From an uncultured euryarchaeote (GTDB lineage Archaea > Thermoplasmatota > Poseidoniia > Poseidoniales > Thalassarchaeaceae), in contig CALCOR010000058.1 in the NCBI GenBank assembly GCA_937897085.1, forward strand, positions 1 to 10,893: a stretch of 10,893 nt of DNA. The letters are read 5' to 3'. How positions within the stretch are numbered: the first letter of the stretch is position 1; each line of letters begins with the position of its first letter. Both the position numbers and the translations under genes were made by a program. Below are positions 1 through 5,970 of this stretch, piece after piece. The notes beneath the pieces were generated by a model that saw only the letters and a program-made list of their open reading frames with translations, made no database searches and was not told where the DNA came from.

Positions 1-2469
1 ATCATCGGCACACGGTGCTTAGAAAATTATGATGATGATGATACTGAATTCTGCAATTCTCCTGAGAACCTCAAGCCGGGTAATCAGGGAATGAACGATG
101 ACAGTTGGGCGCTTACAATCCGTGACATCCGCGAAGGTACTGACGATACAACTTGGATTTACCATAATACCAGCGCGGGTAATTTCAAGATTCAAAGTGT
201 CATTGCATTGAGACAGGATATCGTACTGGTCAGCGGAGTTTTCAACGGTAAGTTGCAGATCACAGGGCAAGACGTGATGAATCAGCAGGATGTCGCAGGG
301 TGGCACGGTTTTCATGCCATTTACAATATCGACCAACGTGAATGGGTTGTCGCTGCCGCAGAAGGTTTCGTAGTTCAGGCTGCCGCGATGGCACCATCAG
401 GAGTTGCCGGCAACTCGAATATGGTGTATGTGTCAACTCCGCCCCACACAGCAACCTCCTCAAACCAACTTGTTCCGTCGGCAGCAATCGGAGTGATTGA
501 TAATAGCCTTAATTTCTACCCGATGAAGTATCTGACCGGCTCGATCGGGTTGCATTTCAACATCATTACCACACCTCATAATCTGTTGATTTCAGGTGAG
601 CACTCTGGAATTACCATAGACGAAATAGACATCGATACAGTAGGTGGTGTCGATGGTTTCCTGTTGTCGTTATATCCTGCGAATTTCAACACAGGTTGGT
701 CTCGCTCAATTGGTTCAGGGGCGGACGACGCTATGCGCGAGATATGTTGGTTGGATACCGGCCACGCTCTATTCAGCGGCTCCTTTGCGGACACAACATT
801 GTTTCCAGAGAACAATCGCACTCCGATTCTTGTGACTCCTACAGAGGTGCCAGACGGTGATGAAGTCGGTGATATCGTAGTGATAATCAACCGTTTTGGC
901 GATTATGTCAACATCCTTCCCACCCAGTTCTCAGAAACTCATTGTCATGGCTTCGCAGGTGGGGGGTTCCTCGGCATTTTCGAGGATGATTTCGACTTCC
1001 AAGGTCACCAATACTCCAGTCTCGGTTTGTCCGACTTCTCTGTGACTCATCTTGTACATGATGAGGACCTTGATGGGTATGGACCAGCTACCGATTCATT
1101 CCCCTCCGATGCAACCCAATGGTCAGATGTGGACGAGGATGGCTATGGTGATAATCAGAGTGTAGATGCCACTACACCAGATGCGTGTATCGATGTTCCT
1201 GGAACTTCTACCGAGGACTCATTTGGCTGTCCTGACCGAGATGGAGATGGTTGGTCGAATGATGTCGACGCCTTCCTCCATGATCCAACTCAGTGGTCTG
1301 ATGCCGACTTCGACGGCTACGGCGACAATCCAGAAGGAAATACCCCTGATGCGTGTACTCAAACCAGTGGTACCTCGTCGATGGGTGGATTGTATGGGTG
1401 TATCGACAATGACGGGGACATGATGGCGGATGAGGGCGACCCATTCCCGTTTGATGGAACTCAGTGGCACGATGAGGATAGCGATGGATTTGGTGACAAC
1501 CTATTCGGTTTCAACCCTGACTTTTGTCAAGATGAGTTCGGAATGAGCTACATCGATATGCACGGTTGTCCTGACCAAGATAGTGATGGATACAGCGACG
1601 CAGGCGATGCCTTCCCCGCTGACCCTACTGAATTCCGCGATACCGACTTCGATGGAGTTGGAGACAATAGCGACTTATTCCCCTTCAACCCGGACCAACA
1701 GGCCGATAGTGATGGTGACCAGTTCGGTGACAATATCAACGGATTTCAAGGCGATGCCTTCCCCGATGATCCCACTCAATGGAAAGATGTCGATGGTGAC
1801 CTCTGTGGCGACAATCCGAACGGCAATTCCAGTGACATGTTCCCGCTCGATATCACTCAGTGTGTGGACGCTGATGGTGATGGCCATGGCGACAATCCAA
1901 CGGGCAATCTTGCTGACCATTTCCCTGATGATGCAAGTTATTGGGCTGATGAAGATGGAGACGGTATCCCAGATGAGTTGGACGATGACCGCGACAACGA
2001 CGGCCTGATTGATTCTGAGGATGCATTCCCCGACAATCCGTTGTGGAAGTATGATACCGATGGCGACACCATTGCTGACTTGGTGGATACCGATGATGAT
2101 GGAGATGGGTTCACCGATAGCGCGGAACGGGATGCTGGAACCAACCCCTTGAGTGCAGCAAGTCACCCGATTGAAGGCATCACATTATTCGGCATCGAGT
2201 TCGGTGTCTGGGATATCATCGGTATTCTAGGCGGGGGCCCTCTCGCCATCTGGCTTGGCTTCGGGTTAATCACCCGCAACGCGCGAGCGGATAGATACCA
2301 TGATGAGATGAAGGAAACAATGTCGCAAAGTGAATTGGAAGAGGTCGCCAAACGATACGAGAGGGACTTGATGTTGCGCTTGATTGGTCCACATCAAGGA
2401 CTCAGACTTGAGCGAATCCGTGCTGAGCGCGACGACGCAATAGAGCAGGCGTTAGACGACTTAGCGTAG
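1..2469 (+). CDS. Membrane-anchored surface protein with beta-propeller-like and TSP3-like calcium repeats (5' partial)
   Basis: The frame is open from base 1 to the TAG at 2467-2469, so the window holds 822 codons and the true start lies upstream; the ATG at 91 is only an internal Met. Residues about 70-350 show repeated patterns of the type 'V-S-G-x-F' followed by a 'G-x-D-G-F/I' strand, near bases 226, 586, 766 and 949. These resemble SBBP-like beta-propeller blades; this is a pattern judgement. Residues about 354-715 are aspartate-rich TSP3-like repeats expected to bind Ca2+. A single hydrophobic helix (bases about 2203-2271) follows. A strongly charged, probably helical tail of about 65 residues ends the protein and should lie in the cytoplasm. 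The expected role is a cell-surface adhesin or substrate-binding protein; no catalytic motif is visible. The upstream half is visibly richer in A+T than the genes to the right. The next gene is convergent. Confidence 0.9.
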   Translation: MIGTRCLENYDDDDTEFCNSPENLKPGNQGMNDDSWALTIRDIREGTDDTTWIYHNTSAGNFKIQSVIALRQDIVLVSGVFNGKLQITGQDVMNQQDVAGWHGFHAIYNIDQREWVVAAAEGFVVQAAAMAPSGVAGNSNMVYVSTPPHTATSSNQLVPSAAIGVIDNSLNFYPMKYLTGSIGLHFNIITTPHNLLISGEHSGITIDEIDIDTVGGVDGFLLSLYPANFNTGWSRSIGSGADDAMREICWLDTGHALFSGSFADTTLFPENNRTPILVTPTEVPDGDEVGDIVVIINRFGDYVNILPTQFSETHCHGFAGGGFLGIFEDDFDFQGHQYSSLGLSDFSVTHLVHDEDLDGYGPATDSFPSDATQWSDVDEDGYGDNQSVDATTPDACIDVPGTSTEDSFGCPDRDGDGWSNDVDAFLHDPTQWSDADFDGYGDNPEGNTPDACTQTSGTSSMGGLYGCIDNDGDMMADEGDPFPFDGTQWHDEDSDGFGDNLFGFNPDFCQDEFGMSYIDMHGCPDQDSDGYSDAGDAFPADPTEFRDTDFDGVGDNSDLFPFNPDQQADSDGDQFGDNINGFQGDAFPDDPTQWKDVDGDLCGDNPNGNSSDMFPLDITQCVDADGDGHGDNPTGNLADHFPDDASYWADEDGDGIPDELDDDRDNDGLIDSEDAFPDNPLWKYDTDGDTIADLVDTDDDGDGFTDSAERDAGTNPLSAASHPIEGITLFGIEFGVWDIIGILGGGPLAIWLGFGLITRNARADRYHDEMKETMSQSELEEVAKRYERDLMLRLIGPHQGLRLERIRAERDDAIEQALDDLA
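1060..2145 (+). repeat. About ten TSP3-like Asp-rich calcium-binding repeats (within the CDS)
   Basis: Successive units follow D-x-D-x-D-G-x-G-D-N, a variable linker, then D-x-F-P-x-D-P-T-Q-W. Unit starts are spaced about 22-58 residues apart. The first three full units (bases about 1120-1620) are long, 56-58 residues, and each carries a cysteine after 'PDA/PDF' and a second cysteine before a D-x-D-x-D loop. Later units are shorter (22-34 residues) and mostly lack these cysteines, although one has an unpaired-looking C-G-D-N and T-Q-C. Repeats of this class bind calcium in thrombospondins and form stiff stalks; here they would hold the propeller part away from the membrane. Repetition is clear at protein level and only patchy at DNA level, so the array is old or under coding constraint. 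Confidence 0.88.
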
Positions 2470-2474
2470 AATTA

Positions 2475-2499
2475 CCCTTGATCGTCGCGTTTCAAAGGG
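2475..2499. terminator. Small inverted repeat just after the surface-protein stop codon
   Basis: CCCTTGA at 2475-2481 can pair with TCAAAGGG ending near 2499, with one bulged A, leaving a loop of about 10 bases. It starts 6 bases after the TAG of the left gene. No run of T follows, and archaeal termination depends mainly on T-runs, so this is only a candidate terminator or 3'-end structure. Confidence 0.3.
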
Positions 2500-2502
2500 C
2501 CC

Positions 2503-2547
2503 CCTCTAGTTCAGGCCAACAAGCGTCCAAACACTCCTGACTAGAGG
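2503..2547. terminator. Long inverted repeat between convergent genes, candidate bidirectional terminator
   Basis: Left arm CCTCTAGTTCAGG (2503-2515) pairs with right arm CCTGACTAGAGG (2536-2547); the only defect is one extra T in the left arm. The loop is 20 bases. The right arm contains the pheS stop codon (TAG on the minus strand at 2541-2543). The position between two converging genes suits a shared termination or transcript-end structure. No T-tract is present on either strand, so the mechanism is uncertain. Confidence 0.45.
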
Positions 2548-4040
2548 ATTGGTTGGCGGCTCAGCCAATCGAGTTCGGAGAGGTAGAGTTGGCGGATGTC
2601 GTCGAGGCCGAGCACAAGCATGGCAAGTCTCTCCAGACCCATTCCCCAGGCGCATACCGGCCACTTGCATCCGAGCGGTTCGGTGACCTCGGGACGGAAG
2701 ATGCCTGAGCCTCCCAGTTCCAGCCATTCACCGCGCCACTTGACCTCGACCTCCATGCTCGGTTCGGTGTACGGGAAGTAGGCGGGGCGGACTCGGACCT
2801 CGGGATAGCCCATCTTCTCGTAGAACGTCTTGAGGGTGGTCACCAGCATCGGCAGGCTCGCCTCGGGCTCCATGATGATGCCCTCGATCTGGTGGAACTC
2901 AGGCAGGTGGGTGCGGTCTATGCTCTCTTTGCGAAAGACCCGTCCGATTCCGAACACGCGGCAAGGTTCGTTTGGTTTGTCAGCGAGGTAGCGAATCGTG
3001 TTCACCGTGGTGTGCGTGCGCAGCAGCCCCTTGCCCGCGGTCTCCTCAGAGAACCCTGAACCCCAACCGGTGCTTCCGGTACCCCCACCGCTCTCGTGCA
3101 CATCCGCCCACTGTGCAACGCGCTCTGCTGCCAGTTCGATCGACTCCGGCTCATCGAGGTAGAACGTGTCCTGCATCTCACGCGCAGGGTGGTCCTGAGG
3201 GATGAACAGGGCGTCCATGTTCCAACCTGCGCTCTGGACGAAGTCGCCGTCGATCTCCGAGAAGCCCATCTCGAGGAAGATGGCGCGGATGCGCTCGATG
3301 AGCGCCTGCATCGGGTGTGCGCGACCTCCTACTGGCGTCGGTGCTGGGAGATCGACGTCGTACGGCTTGAAGTCGGCTGTGCGCCACTCCTCACCTTGCA
3401 GCAGGTCGGGTGTGATCTCCGCCACGTGCAGGATCTCTTCGAGTTCTTCGTCGTCGATGGCTATGCCGCGGGCGGTCAGCCTCCAGGTGCGCGCCACGCG
3501 CTCTTCACTGTCCACTAGCCCCTTCCGGCCGCGAAAGTGGTCTAGCAGGCCGCCGTCCAGGTCCGCTTCGGCGATGGATCCCGCTTCGAGTGCGGAGATG
3601 AACTCGGTGCGCATCTCGATGGTCGCTTCGATGGCGGCGGTGTTGCCTGGCACGGAGAAACTGCCGTTCACGAGGGGGACGCCGACATCCTTGAGCAGTC
3701 CGACGGAGATGCCGGCCTCCTGTTTCGAGGCAGCCTCGCTCGCCTGCAGGTCTCTCATGCCGCGCGACCCCTCATCCCGTGCGCTCAACCATTCCCAGAC
3801 GCGCGCTTCGAGCAGTCCTGATTCGGCCGCAGCCTCTCCTTCGGGTCCGAGTGACCATAGGTTTGTACGCTGCTCTGAGATGACGACCATTCCAGCCTCA
3901 TCCAAACCTCCTCCCGCGCCGGCGACGTGCGCTTGGTCGGACCAGTCGGTGGCTTCGAGGATGGCGTCGAGGTCCCAGGTTCTCTCAGGGTCGGCGCGCA
4001 TCGCCCTGAGCATCCGCTTGGCGTTATTCGTCAGCTCCAT
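2541..4040 (-). CDS. pheS: Phenylalanine--tRNA ligase alpha subunit, archaeal type
   Basis: This is the catalytic subunit of the alpha2beta2 cytoplasmic enzyme that charges tRNA-Phe. The 499 residues match the long archaeal/eukaryotic form, not the roughly 330-350-residue bacterial one. Residues about 1-200 look like the winged-helix-rich N-terminal extension. Class II motif 1 begins at 'AHPMQ' (241) and runs through 'IPQDHPAREMQDTFYL' (280-295). Motif 2 is 'FRKESIDRTHLPEFHQIEG' (369-387). Motif 3 is 'GMGLERLAM' (466-474) with its conserved Arg. 'TGSTGWG' (321-327) and 'RTHTTVN' (341-347) are also family signatures. The ATG at 4038-4040 gives a full-length protein. Only a weak purine stretch (GAGG) precedes it, and no TATA-like element is seen in the 75-base spacer, so expression from the upstream genes is likely. 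The beta-subunit gene pheT is not next to it, which is usual in archaea. Confidence 0.97.
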   Translation of the reverse strand: MELTNNAKRMLRAMRADPERTWDLDAILEATDWSDQAHVAGAGGGLDEAGMVVISEQRTNLWSLGPEGEAAAESGLLEARVWEWLSARDEGSRGMRDLQASEAASKQEAGISVGLLKDVGVPLVNGSFSVPGNTAAIEATIEMRTEFISALEAGSIAEADLDGGLLDHFRGRKGLVDSEERVARTWRLTARGIAIDDEELEEILHVAEITPDLLQGEEWRTADFKPYDVDLPAPTPVGGRAHPMQALIERIRAIFLEMGFSEIDGDFVQSAGWNMDALFIPQDHPAREMQDTFYLDEPESIELAAERVAQWADVHESGGGTGSTGWGSGFSEETAGKGLLRTHTTVNTIRYLADKPNEPCRVFGIGRVFRKESIDRTHLPEFHQIEGIIMEPEASLPMLVTTLKTFYEKMGYPEVRVRPAYFPYTEPSMEVEVKWRGEWLELGGSGIFRPEVTEPLGCKWPVCAWGMGLERLAMLVLGLDDIRQLYLSELDWLSRQPIL

Positions 4041-4060
4041 TGCCCAACCTCGTAGTCGGC

Positions 4061-4074
4061 GACCTGCTCAGGTC
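4061..4074. promoter_or_regulatory. Short palindrome upstream of pheS
   Basis: GACCTG and CAGGTC flank a 2-base centre and lie 20 bases before the pheS start. This could be a weak operator or an RNA element in the pheS leader. Six-base arms in GC-rich DNA also occur by chance, so confidence is low. Confidence 0.2.
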
Positions 4075-4094
4075 ACTTGACGCTTGCCCGCTAG

Positions 4095-4117
4095 GAGAGG
4101 GGTTGTGCCCCCATCTC
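4095..4117 (-). terminator. Interrupted hairpin at the end of the zinc-ribbon gene
   Basis: On the plus strand GAGAGGGG (4095-4102) pairs with CCCC (4108-4111) and TCTC (4114-4117), with a 2-base bulge and a 5-base loop. It overlaps the TGA stop of the zinc-ribbon gene (4116-4118 on the minus strand). It could attenuate or process the transcript between that gene and pheS. No T-run follows. Confidence 0.28.
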
Positions 4118-4520
4118 ATTCCTCTTCGGAATGGTTCCACAGTTCGATATCACAACCGGGGCAGGTGAACGTACTCGGTCTGCTGCCATCGTTCCAGGTG
4201 AGTTCGCCGCAACTTCCGCAGAGCACGCTGGTGCGAATCGGCTCGTCGAGCGTGGTGTCGACGCGATACATCACCTGACCACCTTTGGATTCCGGGAGCA
4301 CCGATTCATCCGGAGTCCAGTCGCGGATGTCCTCTTCGGTCACTTTGGCCTCCGGGTTCGAGGTGGTGAGCGCCAGCAGGAACATCAGGGCGCCACCGAT
4401 GGCCATAGGAGCCCCGATGGTGATACTCAACGCATCGCCGCCACCCATGATCATGCCAGAGGAGATGATGATGCAGACCCACGCGGCGATGAACAGGTTC
4501 GAGCGCAGATGGCTGGCCAT
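4116..4520 (-). CDS. Small membrane protein with two helices and a C-terminal zinc ribbon
   Basis: The 134-residue product has two hydrophobic segments, about residues 9-26 and 30-52, forming a helical hairpin. An acidic linker (about 55-95) leads to a zinc ribbon with Cys101, Cys104, Cys120 and Cys123 (CGSC ... CPGC). With the short N-terminus and the positive Arg near it, both termini are probably cytoplasmic, placing the ribbon inside the cell; this topology is inferred. The ATG at 4518-4520 is preceded by GAGGA with 6 bases between, a good ribosome binding site. The aminotransferase stop is 12 bases upstream, so the two genes should be co-transcribed. I do not recognise the family. Membrane-tethered zinc ribbons may bind nucleic acid or protein partners; no function can be claimed. 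Confidence 0.85.
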   Translation of the reverse strand: MASHLRSNLFIAAWVCIIISSGMIMGGGDALSITIGAPMAIGGALMFLLALTTSNPEAKVTEEDIRDWTPDESVLPESKGGQVMYRVDTTLDEPIRTSVLCGSCGELTWNDGSRPSTFTCPGCDIELWNHSEEE

Positions 4521-4532
4521 GCTGGGTCCTCG

Positions 4533-5906
4533 TCAACCGGTCACGGCTCGCCATGCGTTGATGAGTACTTCCGCAGCCCGTTCGACCTCGTCGTCGGGGA
4601 TGGAGCAGAGTCCGACCCTCACGCCACCGCTCATCGGGATGACATACAGGAAGTCCTCTGCGGCACGTTCGGCCACCTCCTGCGCCAGATCGCACGGAAG
4701 GTAGGCGAAGTATCCGTCATCCGACGGCAAGAGTGGCATCCCGCTCGACAGAACTGCTTCGTTGAAGGCGCGCCGTCGCTTGTGCAGCATCTCCAACAGG
4801 CGGTCGCGCTCGGCAGCCCAGGCAGCCGCCTTGTCCTCGTCGCGGTGAATTGCGAGCAGTGTGGCTTGGGGAAGGCGAGGCGCGAGCGACCACGTGCCGC
4901 GTCCGGTGACCGTACAGACTTCGGCCACGCGGTTGACGTAGTCCTCGGAGGGGTGCAGGAAGACGATTGCGCCGCAGCGCATCCCGTAGATGGTGTGTGA
5001 CTTGGAGGCAGAGAAAGCCCAGCAGATGAGCAGGTTCTCCGGCCATTCCACCCAGGCGAACTTGGAACAGATGGTCTCTGACCAGCCGTACGGCTCCTCG
5101 GCATAGACGGCGTACGCGGTATCGAGCAGCAGCGTCACCCCCTTTTCGGGATGTGCTCTGGCACAGCCGATGAACGCGTCAAGGACGAGTTCGCGGCCTG
5201 CTTGGTCGAGGGAGAGCCCAGTCGGATTGTGCGCCGGATCGTTGAGCCAAGCGAGCACCCGTGGATTGTCTGAGGCGATGCTCTCCAACTCTTCTTCGAG
5301 CGCGGGCAGGTCGACCTTCGGGTGGTTGGTGACCTCTTCAGGTATGATCGGCCAGTGTGCCACCTTCAATCCGCACTCTTGAGCGAGCCTATCGTACGGG
5401 GACCAGTGGAGCGAGCGCAGCAGGATGGTATCGCCGACGGCGAGAGCGGTGCGCGCTGACAGGTAGAGCGCACCGGTGCCTCCGGGTGTGGCGACCGCGG
5501 ATGTGTGCAGTCCCAGTTCGTGCAGCCCGGCGAGGCGTGGGCCGATGGCGAGTTCCGGAGCGAGTTCGATGAATTCGGGCAGCCCGGCTAGCGGCGCATA
5601 AGAGGAGATGTCGACGTCCTCCTGGGCTCTGAGGGTCTCGCTCACCACAGAGTTGACTGCCAGACTGCCGTCGTTCTCCAGCAGACTGCCGACGGTGCCG
5701 TTGATTGCTGGCTCTCCCAGCGCCTTCGCTTGCTGGTAGCGAGCGTACCATGCGAAGATGTTGTCTCGCCCGCTCTTTGCCCTGCTCTCCTTAGGGAGGA
5801 AGGTGTTCTCAAGTTGCTCGACGTCCACGACCGCTACCTCACGACGCCAGCAGTCGACGTCGACCCGGCATGGACGCAGTAGGTAATCAATACCTTCGGA
5901 GGACAC
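4533..5906 (-). CDS. PLP-dependent class I aminotransferase, aspartate/aromatic type
   Basis: This is a fold-type I, pyridoxal-phosphate enzyme that should move amino groups between an amino acid and 2-oxoglutarate or oxaloacetate in the cytoplasm. Numbered from the GTG at 5906 (457 residues), visible sites are G-G-T-G (142-145) for the phosphate, Asn227 in A-H-N-P-T-G, Asp262 and Tyr265 in D-T-A-Y, and the PLP lysine Lys302 in S-A-S-K, followed by Arg310. Arg336 and Arg430 lie 34 and 128 residues after the lysine, the same spacings as Arg292 and Arg386 after Lys258 in aspartate aminotransferase. That argues for a dicarboxylate-using AspC/TyrB-like enzyme; aspartate versus aromatic preference cannot be decided. 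The start is uncertain: an in-frame GTG at 5826-5828 has GAGGT 7 bases upstream and would give 431 residues, closer to the usual family length of about 400. It is the first gene of the minus-strand cluster. Confidence 0.93.
   Translation of the reverse strand: MSSEGIDYLLRPCRVDVDCWRREVAVVDVEQLENTFLPKESRAKSGRDNIFAWYARYQQAKALGEPAINGTVGSLLENDGSLAVNSVVSETLRAQEDVDISSYAPLAGLPEFIELAPELAIGPRLAGLHELGLHTSAVATPGGTGALYLSARTALAVGDTILLRSLHWSPYDRLAQECGLKVAHWPIIPEEVTNHPKVDLPALEEELESIASDNPRVLAWLNDPAHNPTGLSLDQAGRELVLDAFIGCARAHPEKGVTLLLDTAYAVYAEEPYGWSETICSKFAWVEWPENLLICWAFSASKSHTIYGMRCGAIVFLHPSEDYVNRVAEVCTVTGRGTWSLAPRLPQATLLAIHRDEDKAAAWAAERDRLLEMLHKRRRAFNEAVLSSGMPLLPSDDGYFAYLPCDLAQEVAERAAEDFLYVIPMSGGVRVGLCSIPDDEVERAAEVLINAWRAVTG
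5826..5842 (-). promoter_or_regulatory. Ribosome binding site and alternative GTG start for the aminotransferase
   Basis: On the minus strand GAGGT is followed by 7 bases and then GTG (5828-5826), in frame with the aminotransferase. The outer GTG at 5906-5904 has no comparable site. The residues between them (R-P-C-R-V-D-V-D and so on) show no recognisable family feature. I favour the inner start, with a 431-residue product and a leader of roughly 78 bases or more, but a leaderless outer start is possible. Confidence 0.5.
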
Positions 5907-5935
5907 CGCAGGAGAGGTCCGATTAGACGCAGGAA

Positions 5936-5949
5936 CCGTTATTCATTCT
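5936..5949. promoter_or_regulatory. A/T-rich island in the divergent spacer, candidate TATA region
   Basis: The segment GTTATTCATTCT is the only A/T-rich stretch in the 61-base spacer between the divergent genes. It lies about 20-32 bases before the GTG at 5968, where a TATA box would sit for a leaderless or near-leaderless archaeal transcript. On the other strand it reads AATGAATAAC, about 32-40 bases before the outer aminotransferase GTG. It matches the archaeal TATA consensus poorly, so confidence is low. Confidence 0.3.
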
Positions 5950-5970
5950 CACGGCCTCTTCAAGGCCGTG
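5950..5970 (+). promoter_or_regulatory. Perfect 8-bp hairpin containing the start codon of the giant surface protein
   Basis: CACGGCCT (5950-5957), loop CTTCA (5958-5962), AGGCCGTG (5963-5970) form a perfect GC-rich stem. The last three bases are the probable GTG start. If transcribed, the helix would bury the start codon and the space where a ribosome binding site would lie; no Shine-Dalgarno sequence is seen. As DNA, it could be a dimeric operator located between the divergent genes. Confidence 0.5.

Noticed and set aside
31..42. Run of four GAT triplets
   Set aside because: It simply encodes four Asp residues in an acidic protein; too short to be a meaningful microsatellite.
91..93. ATG that could be taken as the start of the left surface gene
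   Set aside because: The same frame is open without a stop to base 1, there is no signal peptide after this ATG and no ribosome binding site before it, so it is an internal Met of a partial gene.
1060..2145. Repeated DNA segments considered as a CRISPR array or other spaced repeat
   Set aside because: The repetition follows codons, unit lengths vary and DNA identity is low, so this is a coding protein repeat.
1675..2166. 163-codon minus-strand frame rich in Ile and Val opposite the calcium repeats
   Set aside because: The Ile/Val bias is the complement of the repeated Asp codons (GAT/GAC); it is not an independent membrane protein.
3202..4080. 292-codon plus-strand frame opposite pheS
   Set aside because: It is rich in Ser, Arg and Pro, has no recognisable motif, and lies fully antisense to a certain pheS. 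It is a by-product of GC-rich codon use.
4131..5000. 289-codon plus-strand frame opposite the zinc-ribbon and aminotransferase genes
   Set aside because: It is antisense across two genes with clear family motifs and shows no domain pattern of its own.
5907..5967. Divergent spacer examined for a tRNA or small RNA gene
   Set aside because: Only the short hairpin is present; no cloverleaf or T-loop-like sequence is seen.
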